Origin: Roseateles koreensis
GTDB lineage: Bacteria; Pseudomonadota; Gammaproteobacteria; Burkholderiales; Burkholderiaceae_C
Length of the DNA stretch: 64,000 nucleotides
Assembly (NCBI RefSeq): GCF_028595305.1
Contig: NZ_JAQQXS010000001.1
Coordinates: 248,001 to 312,000, forward strand
Reading direction: 5' to 3'
Under the pieces are notes generated by a model. That model did no database searches, was not told the origin of the DNA, and was given only the letters and a program-made list of their open reading frames with translations. How positions within the stretch are numbered: the stretch's first letter is position 1; each line of letters begins with the position of its first letter. Shown here in pieces: positions 17,542-25,823 of the stretch. The position numbers and the translations under genes are program-made.

Positions 17542-19494
17542 CTATTTTTCCAAAACGTAGGTCCCGGGGGCGGCACCCAGAGGTTTGTGTTTGCGTGAAC
17601 CTAGCTTTTTGGGAGCTTCAATCCAGTCGCCAGATTTACCTTGAATCCATTCGCGCCAATGCGGCCACCAACTGCCTTCTTTTCTGGACGCTTGCGCCTG
17701 GGCCGCCCAGGTGACTGGATCCTCCGTGTTGGCCGTTCCTTCGAAGAAATAGGACTTGGGGATTCCGGGTGGGTTGATCATGCTTTGCAAGTGCCCGGCG
17801 TTGGCGAGGATGAAGATGGAGTTGGGCCCAAACAGACGGGCTGTTCCGTAGCAGGCACGCCACGGCGTGATGTGATCAGTCAACCCTGCTACGACGTAGG
17901 CATTGACGCGTACTTGTGAAAAATCGATAGCCAAGCCGTCAATCTCTAATGCGCCGGGGTTGACGTAGGGATTTTTTTCCATCATTTCGATGAGGTCGCA
18001 ATGGTACTGGCCGGGGAGTCGGGTGGTGTCGGCGTTCCAGGCCAAGATGTCATAGGCTGGCGGGCTGTTGCCCAGGAGATAGTTGTTCACCCAATAGTTC
18101 CAGATCAGATCGTTCGGGCGCAGCCAGGCGAACATGGAGGCCATTTCCTCCCCGGTCACGATGCCTCGGCGCCGTGAACGAGCTTTGGCTGCTCGCAAAG
18201 CTTCTGGCGAACTGAATAGGCCGAGGGTCGAATCTTCGATAGCTGCTTCCGTGTTTAGAACGCAAACGGCCCATGACGTGTTCGCCACCTTGTGCTCCCC
18301 GCGTGCTGCCAGCCATCCGAGGTAGGCGGCAAGGGTCATGCCCCCTGAGCAACTGCCCCACATATTGACGTCGGGACTTCCCGTGATTTCGCAGGTGGCG
18401 TTGACGGCAATGTCGAGTGCCTTCACGTAGTCAGTCAAGCCCCAGTGGCGTTGTTCGAGAGTGGGGTTGCGCCAACTGACAACGAACAGTTGCACGCCGC
18501 TATCGCAGGCCCATTTCACCAAGCTCTTGTCGGGTGAAAGGTCCATGGCGTAATACTTGTTGACCTGAGGCGGGGACATCACCAGGGGCCGCTGCATCAC
18601 TGTCGATGTGCTGGGGGTGAATTGAAGTAACTCGAACATCTCGTGCCGCAGCACCACTTGGCCGACGGACGTTGCCACATTCACGCCGACCTTGAACGGC
18701 GTGGTGTCAACTTGCGACGGCAGCATGTGGTTGTAGCGCAAGTCGTGGACCAGATTTTTCAGGCCCTTGACGAGGTTGTCACCGCCGGTATCCACGATTT
18801 TTCGCACTGCGGAGGGGTTGCCCAATACCCAGTTGGATGGCGCAAGCGCATCGGTTACCAGGGAGGCGAAGAAGTGGGCCCGCCCCTTGTCTTTGCTCGT
18901 CAACTCGGACTGGTCGATGAATTGCCCCAATTCTTTTTGTGTCAGCAGGAAGGCTTGCAACAAACGCTTGTACAAGACGTTGCCCTGCCACGCGGGGTCG
19001 GAGAAGCGGCGATCTTTGGGCTCGGCGGCCAATTGGGAGTTCCCTCGCACAACGCGCCCCAACTCTTTCAGATAGAGCGCATAGTTTGCGCCGGCCTTGC
19101 GTGGTGACACCACGACTGCTTTGAGCAAGGCCTTGGCCGCGGTGGCCATATCACCCCCTCTGACGCCAATCAAGGGATTGAAAGCCATGGCGTGATCTTC
19201 CGGGGCTCGGTCGACTTGCGCCACGGCGGACGTGCGTGCTTGAGGTGCTGCGGCAGGCAAAGGCCTGGTCACAACGGGCGGGGCGGCTTTATCTCGGGGC
19301 GGCGGCCGGGTTGCCGCTGCGGGGGACGAGCGTTGGATTCTTTTCCTGGGGACATTCATCCCGGGGAACAAGGTGGGCGCATCACCTGCTGCTTTGCCTT
19401 GCCGGTGCGTCCGGCGGCCCGCCGTGGCGGACGGCGCCGAGTCGGAATTTTTGATCGAAGGATTCGTTACCGCTTTGGATCGGGTGCTGGCCAT
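17542..19494 (-). CDS. phaC: polyhydroxyalkanoate synthase, class-II-like PhaC
   Basis: PhaC polymerises (R)-3-hydroxyacyl-CoA to PHA at granule surfaces. The ATG at 19494 is used because GGAGA lies 9 nt before it; an in-frame start at 19575 lacks this. The 650-residue protein has a Pro/Ala-rich basic N-terminal extension of about 100 residues, then the conserved core. The lipase-like box is GSCSGG with Cys382; the acid lies in GLTDHITPW and the His in NAGHLQSMINPPG. Stretches such as RRFSDPAW, RAHFFASLVTDALAPSN and MRPNDLIWNYWVNNYLLG-type segments are closer to Pseudomonas class II enzymes than to class I as I remember them. Medium-chain or mixed monomer specificity is inferred from that and from the depolymerase nearby. 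It is the last gene of the PHA cluster. Confidence 0.92.
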   Translation of the reverse strand: MASTRSKAVTNPSIKNSDSAPSATAGRRTHRQGKAAGDAPTLFPGMNVPRKRIQRSSPAAATRPPPRDKAAPPVVTRPLPAAAPQARTSAVAQVDRAPEDHAMAFNPLIGVRGGDMATAAKALLKAVVVSPRKAGANYALYLKELGRVVRGNSQLAAEPKDRRFSDPAWQGNVLYKRLLQAFLLTQKELGQFIDQSELTSKDKGRAHFFASLVTDALAPSNWVLGNPSAVRKIVDTGGDNLVKGLKNLVHDLRYNHMLPSQVDTTPFKVGVNVATSVGQVVLRHEMFELLQFTPSTSTVMQRPLVMSPPQVNKYYAMDLSPDKSLVKWACDSGVQLFVVSWRNPTLEQRHWGLTDYVKALDIAVNATCEITGSPDVNMWGSCSGGMTLAAYLGWLAARGEHKVANTSWAVCVLNTEAAIEDSTLGLFSSPEALRAAKARSRRRGIVTGEEMASMFAWLRPNDLIWNYWVNNYLLGNSPPAYDILAWNADTTRLPGQYHCDLIEMMEKNPYVNPGALEIDGLAIDFSQVRVNAYVVAGLTDHITPWRACYGTARLFGPNSIFILANAGHLQSMINPPGIPKSYFFEGTANTEDPVTWAAQAQASRKEGSWWPHWREWIQGKSGDWIEAPKKLGSRKHKPLGAAPGTYVLEK

Positions 19495-19646
19495 ATCAGC
19501 TTGTCTCCGTTTGAATTGTCGTCGGGTCAGGCCCCTGCGCCTGACCCAGTGAAAAGCCCGCGAGTCAGAGCCCAACCGATTTGGATGTTGGCGAATTCAG
19601 GCCTTGTGGCTCAGTGCGTGCGGACGGGTTGGGCTTGGGTTAGGGC

Positions 19647-20120
19647 TCAGCTGAGGAGTGCCAGCGAAGTGGCAATGAGTGCGGGCTTGTCCTGCCCTTC
19701 AATTTCGATGGTGTTCTCACTTGTGGTCAGGTAGCGGCCATCACCTTTGTCCAGAACTGAGACAAGCGTGATGCGATTGCGCACGCGCTGTCCGGCGCGG
19801 ACAGGCGCCAGAAACCGAACCTTTTCCAGCCCGTAGTTGACGGCTTGTTTCAGGCTGACCAGTCCATTGAGGACTTCGAAGGTGGTGGGGGCAAGCAGGG
19901 AAAGAGTCAGGTAGCCATGGGCTATTGTTCCGCCAAAGGGGCTTTCGCGCTGGGCGCGCGGTACATCGATGTGAATCCATTGCGTGTCGCCAGAACAGTC
20001 GGCGAAGGCGTTGATGCGCGGTTGATCCAGTGTGATCCAACTGGAAACGCCGAGCTCCGTGTTGACGCGCGACAGCAGGGCAGACGGTGCGATGGTGGAT
20101 GGGTGTGAATGGGTGGGCAT
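19647..20120 (-). CDS. MaoC-like (R)-specific enoyl-CoA hydratase
   Basis: The 157-residue hot-dog-fold protein shows the hydratase 2 motif: Asp45 and His50 in CSGDTQWIHID, then FGGTIAHGYLTLSLL. R-specific hydratases of this type (PhaJ-like) turn trans-2-enoyl-CoA from fatty acid beta-oxidation into (R)-3-hydroxyacyl-CoA, the monomer for PhaC. Its place between phaZ and phaC supports that role. It follows phaZ by 36 nt. The 152-nt gap to phaC may hold a separate promoter. MaoC proteins act on other thioesters too, so the assignment rests on context. Confidence 0.85.
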   Translation of the reverse strand: MPTHSHPSTIAPSALLSRVNTELGVSSWITLDQPRINAFADCSGDTQWIHIDVPRAQRESPFGGTIAHGYLTLSLLAPTTFEVLNGLVSLKQAVNYGLEKVRFLAPVRAGQRVRNRITLVSVLDKGDGRYLTTSENTIEIEGQDKPALIATSLALLS

Positions 20121-20156
20121 TTCATCTCCTCAGGGTTTTGTATTTGTAGGGCGTTG

Positions 20157-21038
20157 CTAGGGGCGTTGCAGAAACTCACGAATGGCGCTGACTGATTCCT
20201 GCATGCGGGTCAGAAGAAAGAGGTGCCCGCAGTCGAATACTTTGAGTTCACTGTTTGGAATCAGGCGATTCATCAGCCGTGCGTTGATCAATGGAATCAA
20301 GGGGTCATCATTGCCGGCCATTACCAAGGTGGGTTGATTCAGGCGATGTAACCAATGAATGCTGGTCCAGCCCGTCATGGCCGCAATTTGGAGGTAGTAC
20401 CCCAGCTTTGACTGCCATTTGACGTGGCCAAAAAACTGTGCGGCGGCACCGGGGTTGGCGCGAAAGTCGCCGCCGTAGATGTCGCCCGAAATTTGCTTGA
20501 TATAGCTTCGGCTGATGTAACGGCGTGGGGTGGCCATCTTGAGCAAGACGCTGGGTCGCGCCGGCACCATGAATACGCCTGTGGCGGTGGCGCACAAGAT
20601 CAATCGCCTGCAGCGATCTGGCGCTGTGTGTGCAAATTCCTGGGCGGCCCCGCCGCCCCAGGAGATGCCCAGTACATCGCAGGTTTTGTGTCCAAAATGG
20701 TCGAGAACGCCGCAGGCCAATTCAATGATGGTGTCCAGACGGTAAGGGCGCTTGGGCATGAGCGAGTGACCGACACCCGGGATGTCGAAGGTAATTACTT
20801 CGCGCTCAGGAAGTGCCCGCGCCAGAGGCGCTAGGAGTTCAATGTTGCCGCCAATGCCGTTGAAAAGGAGCAGCGGCACCCCGCGACCCAGACCGGGTTG
20901 GCGGCCGACTCGCAGCACCTGTGCGCCAACGTGCAGCATTTCGATATTGAAGGCACCACCGGCTTGAGGCGGTGCCGCCGACACGGCGTCAAGGTCATGG
21001 GCGGCGGGCCGGGGCAAGGTGGAGGCGTTTTGCATCAC
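20157..21038 (-). CDS. phaZ: intracellular PHA depolymerase-type alpha/beta hydrolase
   Basis: The 293-residue protein matches the intracellular medium-chain PHA depolymerase family found in Pseudomonas pha clusters. The nucleophile elbow is GISWGGG (Ser126), the acid lies in AGNDDPLIPLINARLM and the His in FDCGHLFLLTR. RRYISRSYIKQISGDIYGG is a family-typical cap region. No signal peptide is seen, fitting an enzyme acting on granules inside the cell. It releases 3-hydroxy acids that FadD, encoded directly upstream, could reactivate. It follows fadD by 52 nt on the same strand. Confidence 0.87.
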   Translation of the reverse strand: MMQNASTLPRPAAHDLDAVSAAPPQAGGAFNIEMLHVGAQVLRVGRQPGLGRGVPLLLFNGIGGNIELLAPLARALPEREVITFDIPGVGHSLMPKRPYRLDTIIELACGVLDHFGHKTCDVLGISWGGGAAQEFAHTAPDRCRRLILCATATGVFMVPARPSVLLKMATPRRYISRSYIKQISGDIYGGDFRANPGAAAQFFGHVKWQSKLGYYLQIAAMTGWTSIHWLHRLNQPTLVMAGNDDPLIPLINARLMNRLIPNSELKVFDCGHLFLLTRMQESVSAIREFLQRP

Positions 21039-21090
21039 GAGGTCGTCAGGTTATGTGAGAGGGCACTGCTGCAACTGGGTGACGCTCGGC

Positions 21091-22734
21091 TCATTGCAGG
21101 TCTCTCAGCTCGCGACGCAATATCTTGCCAACGGTTGACTTGGGGAGCGACTCCATGAAGCGGACACGCCGAGGTATCTTGTAGCCCGTCAGTTGCGATC
21201 GGCAGTGGTCAAGCACAGTCTTTTCCGTCAGCGCAGACGAAGAGGTCTTCACGACAAAGAGTTGTACGGACTCACCTGATTTTTCGTCTGGCACACCGAT
21301 ACAGGCACATTCGACAACACCCGGGCAACTGGCGGCCACGGCTTCGATTTCGTTCGGGAATACATTGAATCCGGAGACGATGATCATGTCTTTCTTGCGG
21401 TCAACGATCTTGAGGAAGCCTTTTTCGTCGAAGACGCCGATGTCGCCGGTGCGAAAGTAGCCGTCATTGGTAAAGGCCGTGGCATTGGCTTGCGGCTGTT
21501 GCCAGTAGCCGCGCATGACTTGGGGCCCCTTGACGCAAATTTCGCCAGCCTCCCCAAGGCTCACTTCGAGATCCTGGTCGTCAAGCAACTTGATATCTGT
21601 AGAGGGCATGGGCAGGCCAGTGGTGCCCGTAAATGCCTGGATATAGGCCGGATTGAAGCTCACCACGGGTGAGGTTTCGGAGAGGCCATATCCTTCGCGA
21701 ATGAAGTTGCCGGTGATTTGTTGCCAGCGCTGGGAGGTGGCGCCCACCACGGCAGCGCCACCCCCGACCGCCAATTTCAGACGAGACCAGTCCACCTCGC
21801 TGATTTTGGGGTGTTGGACCAAGCCGGCATACAAGGAGTTGACGCCCACGAAGATGGTGGGCCGAGCTTGACGGATGGTGTCGACAAAGCCATCCATATC
21901 ACGGGGATTTGCAACCAGCCAATTCAGGGCGCCCACTGAGAAGTACGCCAGGGACATGGTTAAGGCGAAGATGTGATAAACCGGAATTGCCGTGACCAGG
22001 GATTCGGCGCCAGACACAATGGCCTCGGGCATGAAAGCCTTGTATTGCTCGATGTTGGCCACCAGGTTTCGATGGGAGAGCGCAGCCCCTTTGGACACGC
22101 CGGTGGTGCCGCCGGTGTACTGAAGAAAGATCAGGTCGCTGCCGCTGAGGGGCACCTTTTTGAAGGAACCTTGCGTGCCTTGTGCGATGGCGTCAGTGAG
22201 GGATACAACGGCCCCCAAACGTGGGTCAATCTCTGGGTTTGCCGGGGCGCTGGCCTCATCGCGAGGTTTGGCGTCGCCCAGGTCGACGCTCACGATAGAT
22301 GCGACGCCGGTGGCTGCCTTGATTTCGGCGAGCGTAGCGAGTGCACTGGTGTGAAGCACGATCACTTTGACGCCCGCGTCATTGAGTTGGTGTGTCAGCT
22401 CCCGGGCGGTATAGAGCGGGTTCACATTCACCTGTACCGCCCCCACCCGGAGGATGCCCAGCATGGCAATCGGGAAGGACAGCACGTTGGGCATCATCAG
22501 CGCAATGCGATCACCTTTTTTGACACCTAGAGTGCCTTGCAGGTAGGCGGCGAATGCTTGCGACAGCCGATCCACATCGTTGTAGCTGAGAATCTTGCCA
22601 AAGGCCTTGAAGGCCGGCGCGTCAGCGTATTTCGTGATTGCTTCATCAATCAGATCGAGCACCGAGCGGTAGCGGTCGGGGTCAATTTCTGTCGGGATAT
22701 TTCCATAGGACTCGGTCCAGTGTCGGGCGCTCAT
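21091..22734 (-). CDS. fadD: long-chain fatty acid-CoA ligase
   Basis: The 547-residue AMP-forming synthetase activates fatty acids to acyl-CoA. Seen are the P-loop-like YTGGTTGVSKGA, the acyl-adenylate region GYGLSETSPVVSFNP, YFRTGDIGVFDEKGFLKIVD with the conserved Asp, DRKKDMIIVSGFNVFPNEIE, and the C-terminal Lys in KSTVGKILRREL. The gene heads the PHA cluster behind a 214-nt region holding four phased 11-bp repeats. In this setting it likely feeds fatty acids, or hydroxy acids released by PhaZ, into the CoA pool. Length and motifs fit FadD; chain-length preference is not readable. Confidence 0.92.
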   Translation of the reverse strand: MSARHWTESYGNIPTEIDPDRYRSVLDLIDEAITKYADAPAFKAFGKILSYNDVDRLSQAFAAYLQGTLGVKKGDRIALMMPNVLSFPIAMLGILRVGAVQVNVNPLYTARELTHQLNDAGVKVIVLHTSALATLAEIKAATGVASIVSVDLGDAKPRDEASAPANPEIDPRLGAVVSLTDAIAQGTQGSFKKVPLSGSDLIFLQYTGGTTGVSKGAALSHRNLVANIEQYKAFMPEAIVSGAESLVTAIPVYHIFALTMSLAYFSVGALNWLVANPRDMDGFVDTIRQARPTIFVGVNSLYAGLVQHPKISEVDWSRLKLAVGGGAAVVGATSQRWQQITGNFIREGYGLSETSPVVSFNPAYIQAFTGTTGLPMPSTDIKLLDDQDLEVSLGEAGEICVKGPQVMRGYWQQPQANATAFTNDGYFRTGDIGVFDEKGFLKIVDRKKDMIIVSGFNVFPNEIEAVAASCPGVVECACIGVPDEKSGESVQLFVVKTSSSALTEKTVLDHCRSQLTGYKIPRRVRFMESLPKSTVGKILRRELRDLQ

Positions 22735-22866
22735 GTGTGTCTCCTGTCAGGTGAACAAACCGGCGCGATGAGGCGGCGCCGGTGCTGGCTTCTTTGGGAG
22801 ACATTCTGTCGAGGGGCGTCTTGGGCGCCTATGCTGCAGCAGGACAAATTGCGCATCGAAACGGGC

Positions 22867-22910
22867 GCATCACCTAGGCATTACCCGGGCATCACCGGAG
22901 CATTGCGGAT
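22867..22910. repeat. four tandem 11-bp repeats upstream of fadD
   Basis: GCAT occurs at 22867, 22878, 22889 and 22900, exactly 11 bp apart. The units read GCATCACCTAG, GCATTACCCGG, GCATCACCGGA and GCATTGCGGAT, consensus GCATYACCNGG. One unit per helical turn places all copies on one face of the DNA. They lie about 135-175 nt before the fadD start and just beyond the araC-type gene's stop. A binding site for a regulator, possibly that AraC protein, is the simplest reading. Confidence 0.75.
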
Positions 22911-22948
22911 TAGCGCTGCTTACCGTTTCATTGCGTGCCGAACGGGTG

Positions 22949-24037
22949 TCAGCGGCGGAATTGCGCGGGTGTCTTGCCAGTCCACCGCTTGAAGGCGTGG
23001 CGAAAGCTGGCTGCCTCGCTGAAGCCTAGGGCCGCGGCGATGTCGCTGACACTAAGGGGGGATTGGCTCAGATAGTCCAGCGCGAGTGAGCGGCGCACAT
23101 CGGCCAGCAGGGTGCTGTAGGCCGTTCCTTCTTCTTCAAGGTTGCGCCGCAGGGTTCTCGCATTCATGTTGAGGACTTTGGCGATGGCCTCAATGCTTGG
23201 AAATACGCCAGGCGTGCGCGTCAGGGCCTCGCATACTTTGCGAGACAGTCCCGCCCCGTGCTGGATGTCTTCGATCATTCGGGCACAAGTGGCTGACATT
23301 TCGCTCGCGGTGATGGGGTGTGCCAGTTGGGGTGGGCGGTCAAGCCATTTACGCTCGTATTGAAGTTCGTTGCGGGCTTGCTCGAACAGAACCGGGCAGC
23401 CGAACAGCGTCGACATTTCATCGGCATGGGGCGGGCGGGGCGCGGTACTTAGCACCTGAAGTGGCCGACACCAGTCGCCCATGGCGTCCTGAATCAGGGT
23501 GACGTGGATGGCGGCCTGCATTTCGAGCAGGCATACATAAAGATCGTGGTCCAGGTCAGGCAATTGCAGCGTGTCGAATGCGGGCAAATGCCAAGTTGCC
23601 GTGTCGCTCTCTTCGGTCCAATGGATTGGTAAAACGGGCGTGGCGAGTAGGCGATGCCGGAGTGATTGGTCAAAGGCAACGCGCAATGACGACGAGCACA
23701 TCAGGGCGTAGCCGTACAAGCCGTAGCTGGTGGGCCGCAGGCGTCGGCCGACATGCAGAGCCCAGGCGGTGTGGTGGGTCAGCCGCTGGGCGTTGCGGCA
23801 CACTGCCAGAAATTGGGCAAGCGAGGTGCGAGTGCCAGGATTTTCCAGCGCGTCCGCGGTCAGGTCGGTATGCGCCAGCATGTCGCCCGGCCTGACACCC
23901 TGCGCCGCGAGAACCTGAACGACCGCAAAAATTTTCAGCGGCGTGTAGATTTTTTCGAAGGCCGAAAACCGCGCTTGAGCGCGAGGCTTTTTGAGCTCTT
24001 GGGCGGGACGGGTCGATGGAGTGAGACGATCTTGCAT
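22949..24037 (-). CDS. AraC-family transcriptional regulator
   Basis: The 362-residue protein has an N-terminal effector domain of the arabinose-binding-like type seen in OruR/ArgR-like AraC regulators (RTSLAQFLAVCRNAQRL, GLYGYALMCSSSLR). A C-terminal double helix-turn-helix follows: SVSDIAAALGFSEAASFRHAFKRWTGKTPAQFRR is split over the last 35 residues. Such regulators often sense fatty acids or their CoA esters and activate adjacent lipid genes. It lies directly upstream of fadD-phaZ-maoC-phaC on the same strand, with an 11-bp repeat array between. It is divergent from the RND efflux operon across a 450-nt gap, so control of that operon cannot be excluded. Confidence 0.88.
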   Translation of the reverse strand: MQDRLTPSTRPAQELKKPRAQARFSAFEKIYTPLKIFAVVQVLAAQGVRPGDMLAHTDLTADALENPGTRTSLAQFLAVCRNAQRLTHHTAWALHVGRRLRPTSYGLYGYALMCSSSLRVAFDQSLRHRLLATPVLPIHWTEESDTATWHLPAFDTLQLPDLDHDLYVCLLEMQAAIHVTLIQDAMGDWCRPLQVLSTAPRPPHADEMSTLFGCPVLFEQARNELQYERKWLDRPPQLAHPITASEMSATCARMIEDIQHGAGLSRKVCEALTRTPGVFPSIEAIAKVLNMNARTLRRNLEEEGTAYSTLLADVRRSLALDYLSQSPLSVSDIAAALGFSEAASFRHAFKRWTGKTPAQFRR

Positions 24038-24487
24038 CAGTCAGGCAGTACGACCAAGGGGCCGCACGGGAAGAAGGCCGTGAAGGGTTCGGAATGTGTA
24101 TTGCGCATATCGGTGAGCCTGTGCAATGGTTTGAGCGAGTTTGAAGTCGCCACACATTGTTTCGGATGCAACGCCAAATACTGCAAGATGAATGTGCCTG
24201 ATTTATGGGACATTCTCCATGATGACTTACCTGCAAGTGGCTGATTTTGCAGGGGCTGCCGCTCAGGTTCCGCCTGTTGCACAACGGTGAGTTGCCTTGT
24301 GCCAGAACGGTCGCAATATTTCCTTACATGCTGCTCATCTGGTGGCAACGCCTGGCGGTGACAGTGCGTGGTGTTTTGCTACTCAGGCAATTTCTCGGGC
24401 GCGGTATTTTTCGCCTGTGGCCATGCAAATCAGCTGAATGAAAATGCTTGCCCCCCGGATTCGTTGCGGGCGGATGAAAAGGATGGT
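24038..24487. promoter_or_regulatory. divergent intergenic region between the AraC regulator and the RND operon
   Basis: The 450-nt gap contains no credible gene. A perfect 7-bp inverted repeat, CCTGCAA (24230-24236) and TTGCAGG (24247-24253), separated by 10 nt, is a candidate regulator site. The composition is less GC-rich than the flanks. AAAAGGAT lies a few nt before the efflux adaptor's ATG. Nothing else is identifiable. Confidence 0.4.
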
Positions 24488-25795
24488 ATGAAATCTGTGA
24501 GTTCTGACGGCAATGCACCCCGGCGCCAAGCCGGGCTTAAGGCATGGATTTGGGGTGGTTTGCTGATTTTTTTGATGGCCGCGGGAGGCTATTGGCTGAC
24601 ACAGGTGCCCGCAGGAAAGGGCGGCGCGGTTGTGGAGATGGGCGGCCCCGGCGCCAAGGGCGGGGGGCGTACACAGCCGGTTACGGTGGGGGAAGTGCAG
24701 CGTCGTGATCTGCGCGTGGTGGTGAGCGCCATTGGCACGATTGCTGCGGCCAACACGGCTGTGGTCAGGCCCCGGGTGGACGGCGAACTCAAGGCCATTT
24801 ACTTTGCGGAGGGCCAGTCGGTACGGGCTGGGCAAGTGCTGGCCCTGATTGACCCTCAGCCGTTTCAAATTGCCCTGAATCAAGCGCAAGGCGTTTTGAC
24901 CCGCGATCAGGCGCAACTTCGCAATGCGCAATTGGATTTGCAGCGCTACCGCGATCTGGTCGCCAAAGAGGCGGCACCCAAGCAACAGTTGGACACCCAG
25001 GATGCGCTGGTTCAACAATTGCAGGGCACAGTGCTGACGGACCAGGCAGCCTTGGACAGCGCCAAGTTGCAACTGGCCTACACCCGCGTTGTAGCGCCTA
25101 TCTCGGGCCTGGCGGGCTTGAAGCAGGCGGACCTGGGTAACATCGTTCATGCCAGTGACACCAACGGGCTGCTCAGCATTGCGCAGACGCGGCCGGTTTC
25201 TGTGATCTTCGCCATTCCGGATGCGCGTCTGCCCCAGCTTCGGGCGCAACTCGGCGCGCATACCCAGGTTAATGTGGAAGCCTGGGACCGAGCCCAGAAG
25301 TCACAGTTGGCCCAGGGCAAGGTTGCCAGCACGGACAACAGCATCGACACCACGACCGGCACGATCAAGGTCAAGGCCTTGTTTGCCAATGCCGACAACA
25401 GCCTGTTCCCGAACCAATTTGTCAACGTGCGTTTGTTGCTGGGCAACTTGCCTCAGACCTTGGCGGTACCCAGTGCCGCCGTTCAACGCGGTGCGCAAGG
25501 CAGTTATGTCTATGTGGTGGGGGACGGGAGTGTGGTCAGTTTGCGCAACGTGAGCATTGACGGCACCGATGGCGATTGGGTCGCGCTCCGAGGCGAGCTC
25601 AAACCCGGTGAAAAAGTGGTGACCGACGGCGCTGACCGCCTGCGCGATGGTGCCAAGGTGGAAGTGATCACCCCCGCCGATAAAGGTGCGGGCGGCGAAG
25701 CTACGCCGCGCAAGGGGAGGCATCGCGCCGCTGATGGTGCTGGTGCGGCCCAGCCCTCCACCCTTGCACCTGCATCTGCAACACGTTCGCCTTGA
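24488..25795 (+). CDS. mdtA: RND efflux periplasmic adaptor (MdtA-like)
   Basis: This membrane fusion protein links an inner-membrane RND pump to an outer-membrane channel. The ATG at 24488, behind AAGGA, gives 435 residues: one N-terminal membrane segment ([19 protein letters not shown]), a biotinyl-lipoyl fold ([20 protein letters not shown]), an alpha-hairpin coiled coil with [18 protein letters not shown], and beta-barrel and membrane-proximal domains ([27 protein letters not shown]). A following tandem of two permeases marks the MdtABC layout. The C-terminal about 30 residues are Gly/Ala-rich and look unstructured. Substrates of such pumps include bile salts, novobiocin and metals, but none can be claimed here. 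Confidence 0.92.
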   Translation: MKSVSSDGNAPRRQAGLKAWIWGGLLIFLMAAGGYWLTQVPAGKGGAVVEMGGPGAKGGGRTQPVTVGEVQRRDLRVVVSAIGTIAAANTAVVRPRVDGELKAIYFAEGQSVRAGQVLALIDPQPFQIALNQAQGVLTRDQAQLRNAQLDLQRYRDLVAKEAAPKQQLDTQDALVQQLQGTVLTDQAALDSAKLQLAYTRVVAPISGLAGLKQADLGNIVHASDTNGLLSIAQTRPVSVIFAIPDARLPQLRAQLGAHTQVNVEAWDRAQKSQLAQGKVASTDNSIDTTTGTIKVKALFANADNSLFPNQFVNVRLLLGNLPQTLAVPSAAVQRGAQGSYVYVVGDGSVVSLRNVSIDGTDGDWVALRGELKPGEKVVTDGADRLRDGAKVEVITPADKGAGGEATPRKGRHRAADGAGAAQPSTLAPASATRSP

Positions 25796-25823
25796 GTGCG
25801 CGCCCCCGGTTCGGACCCCACCC

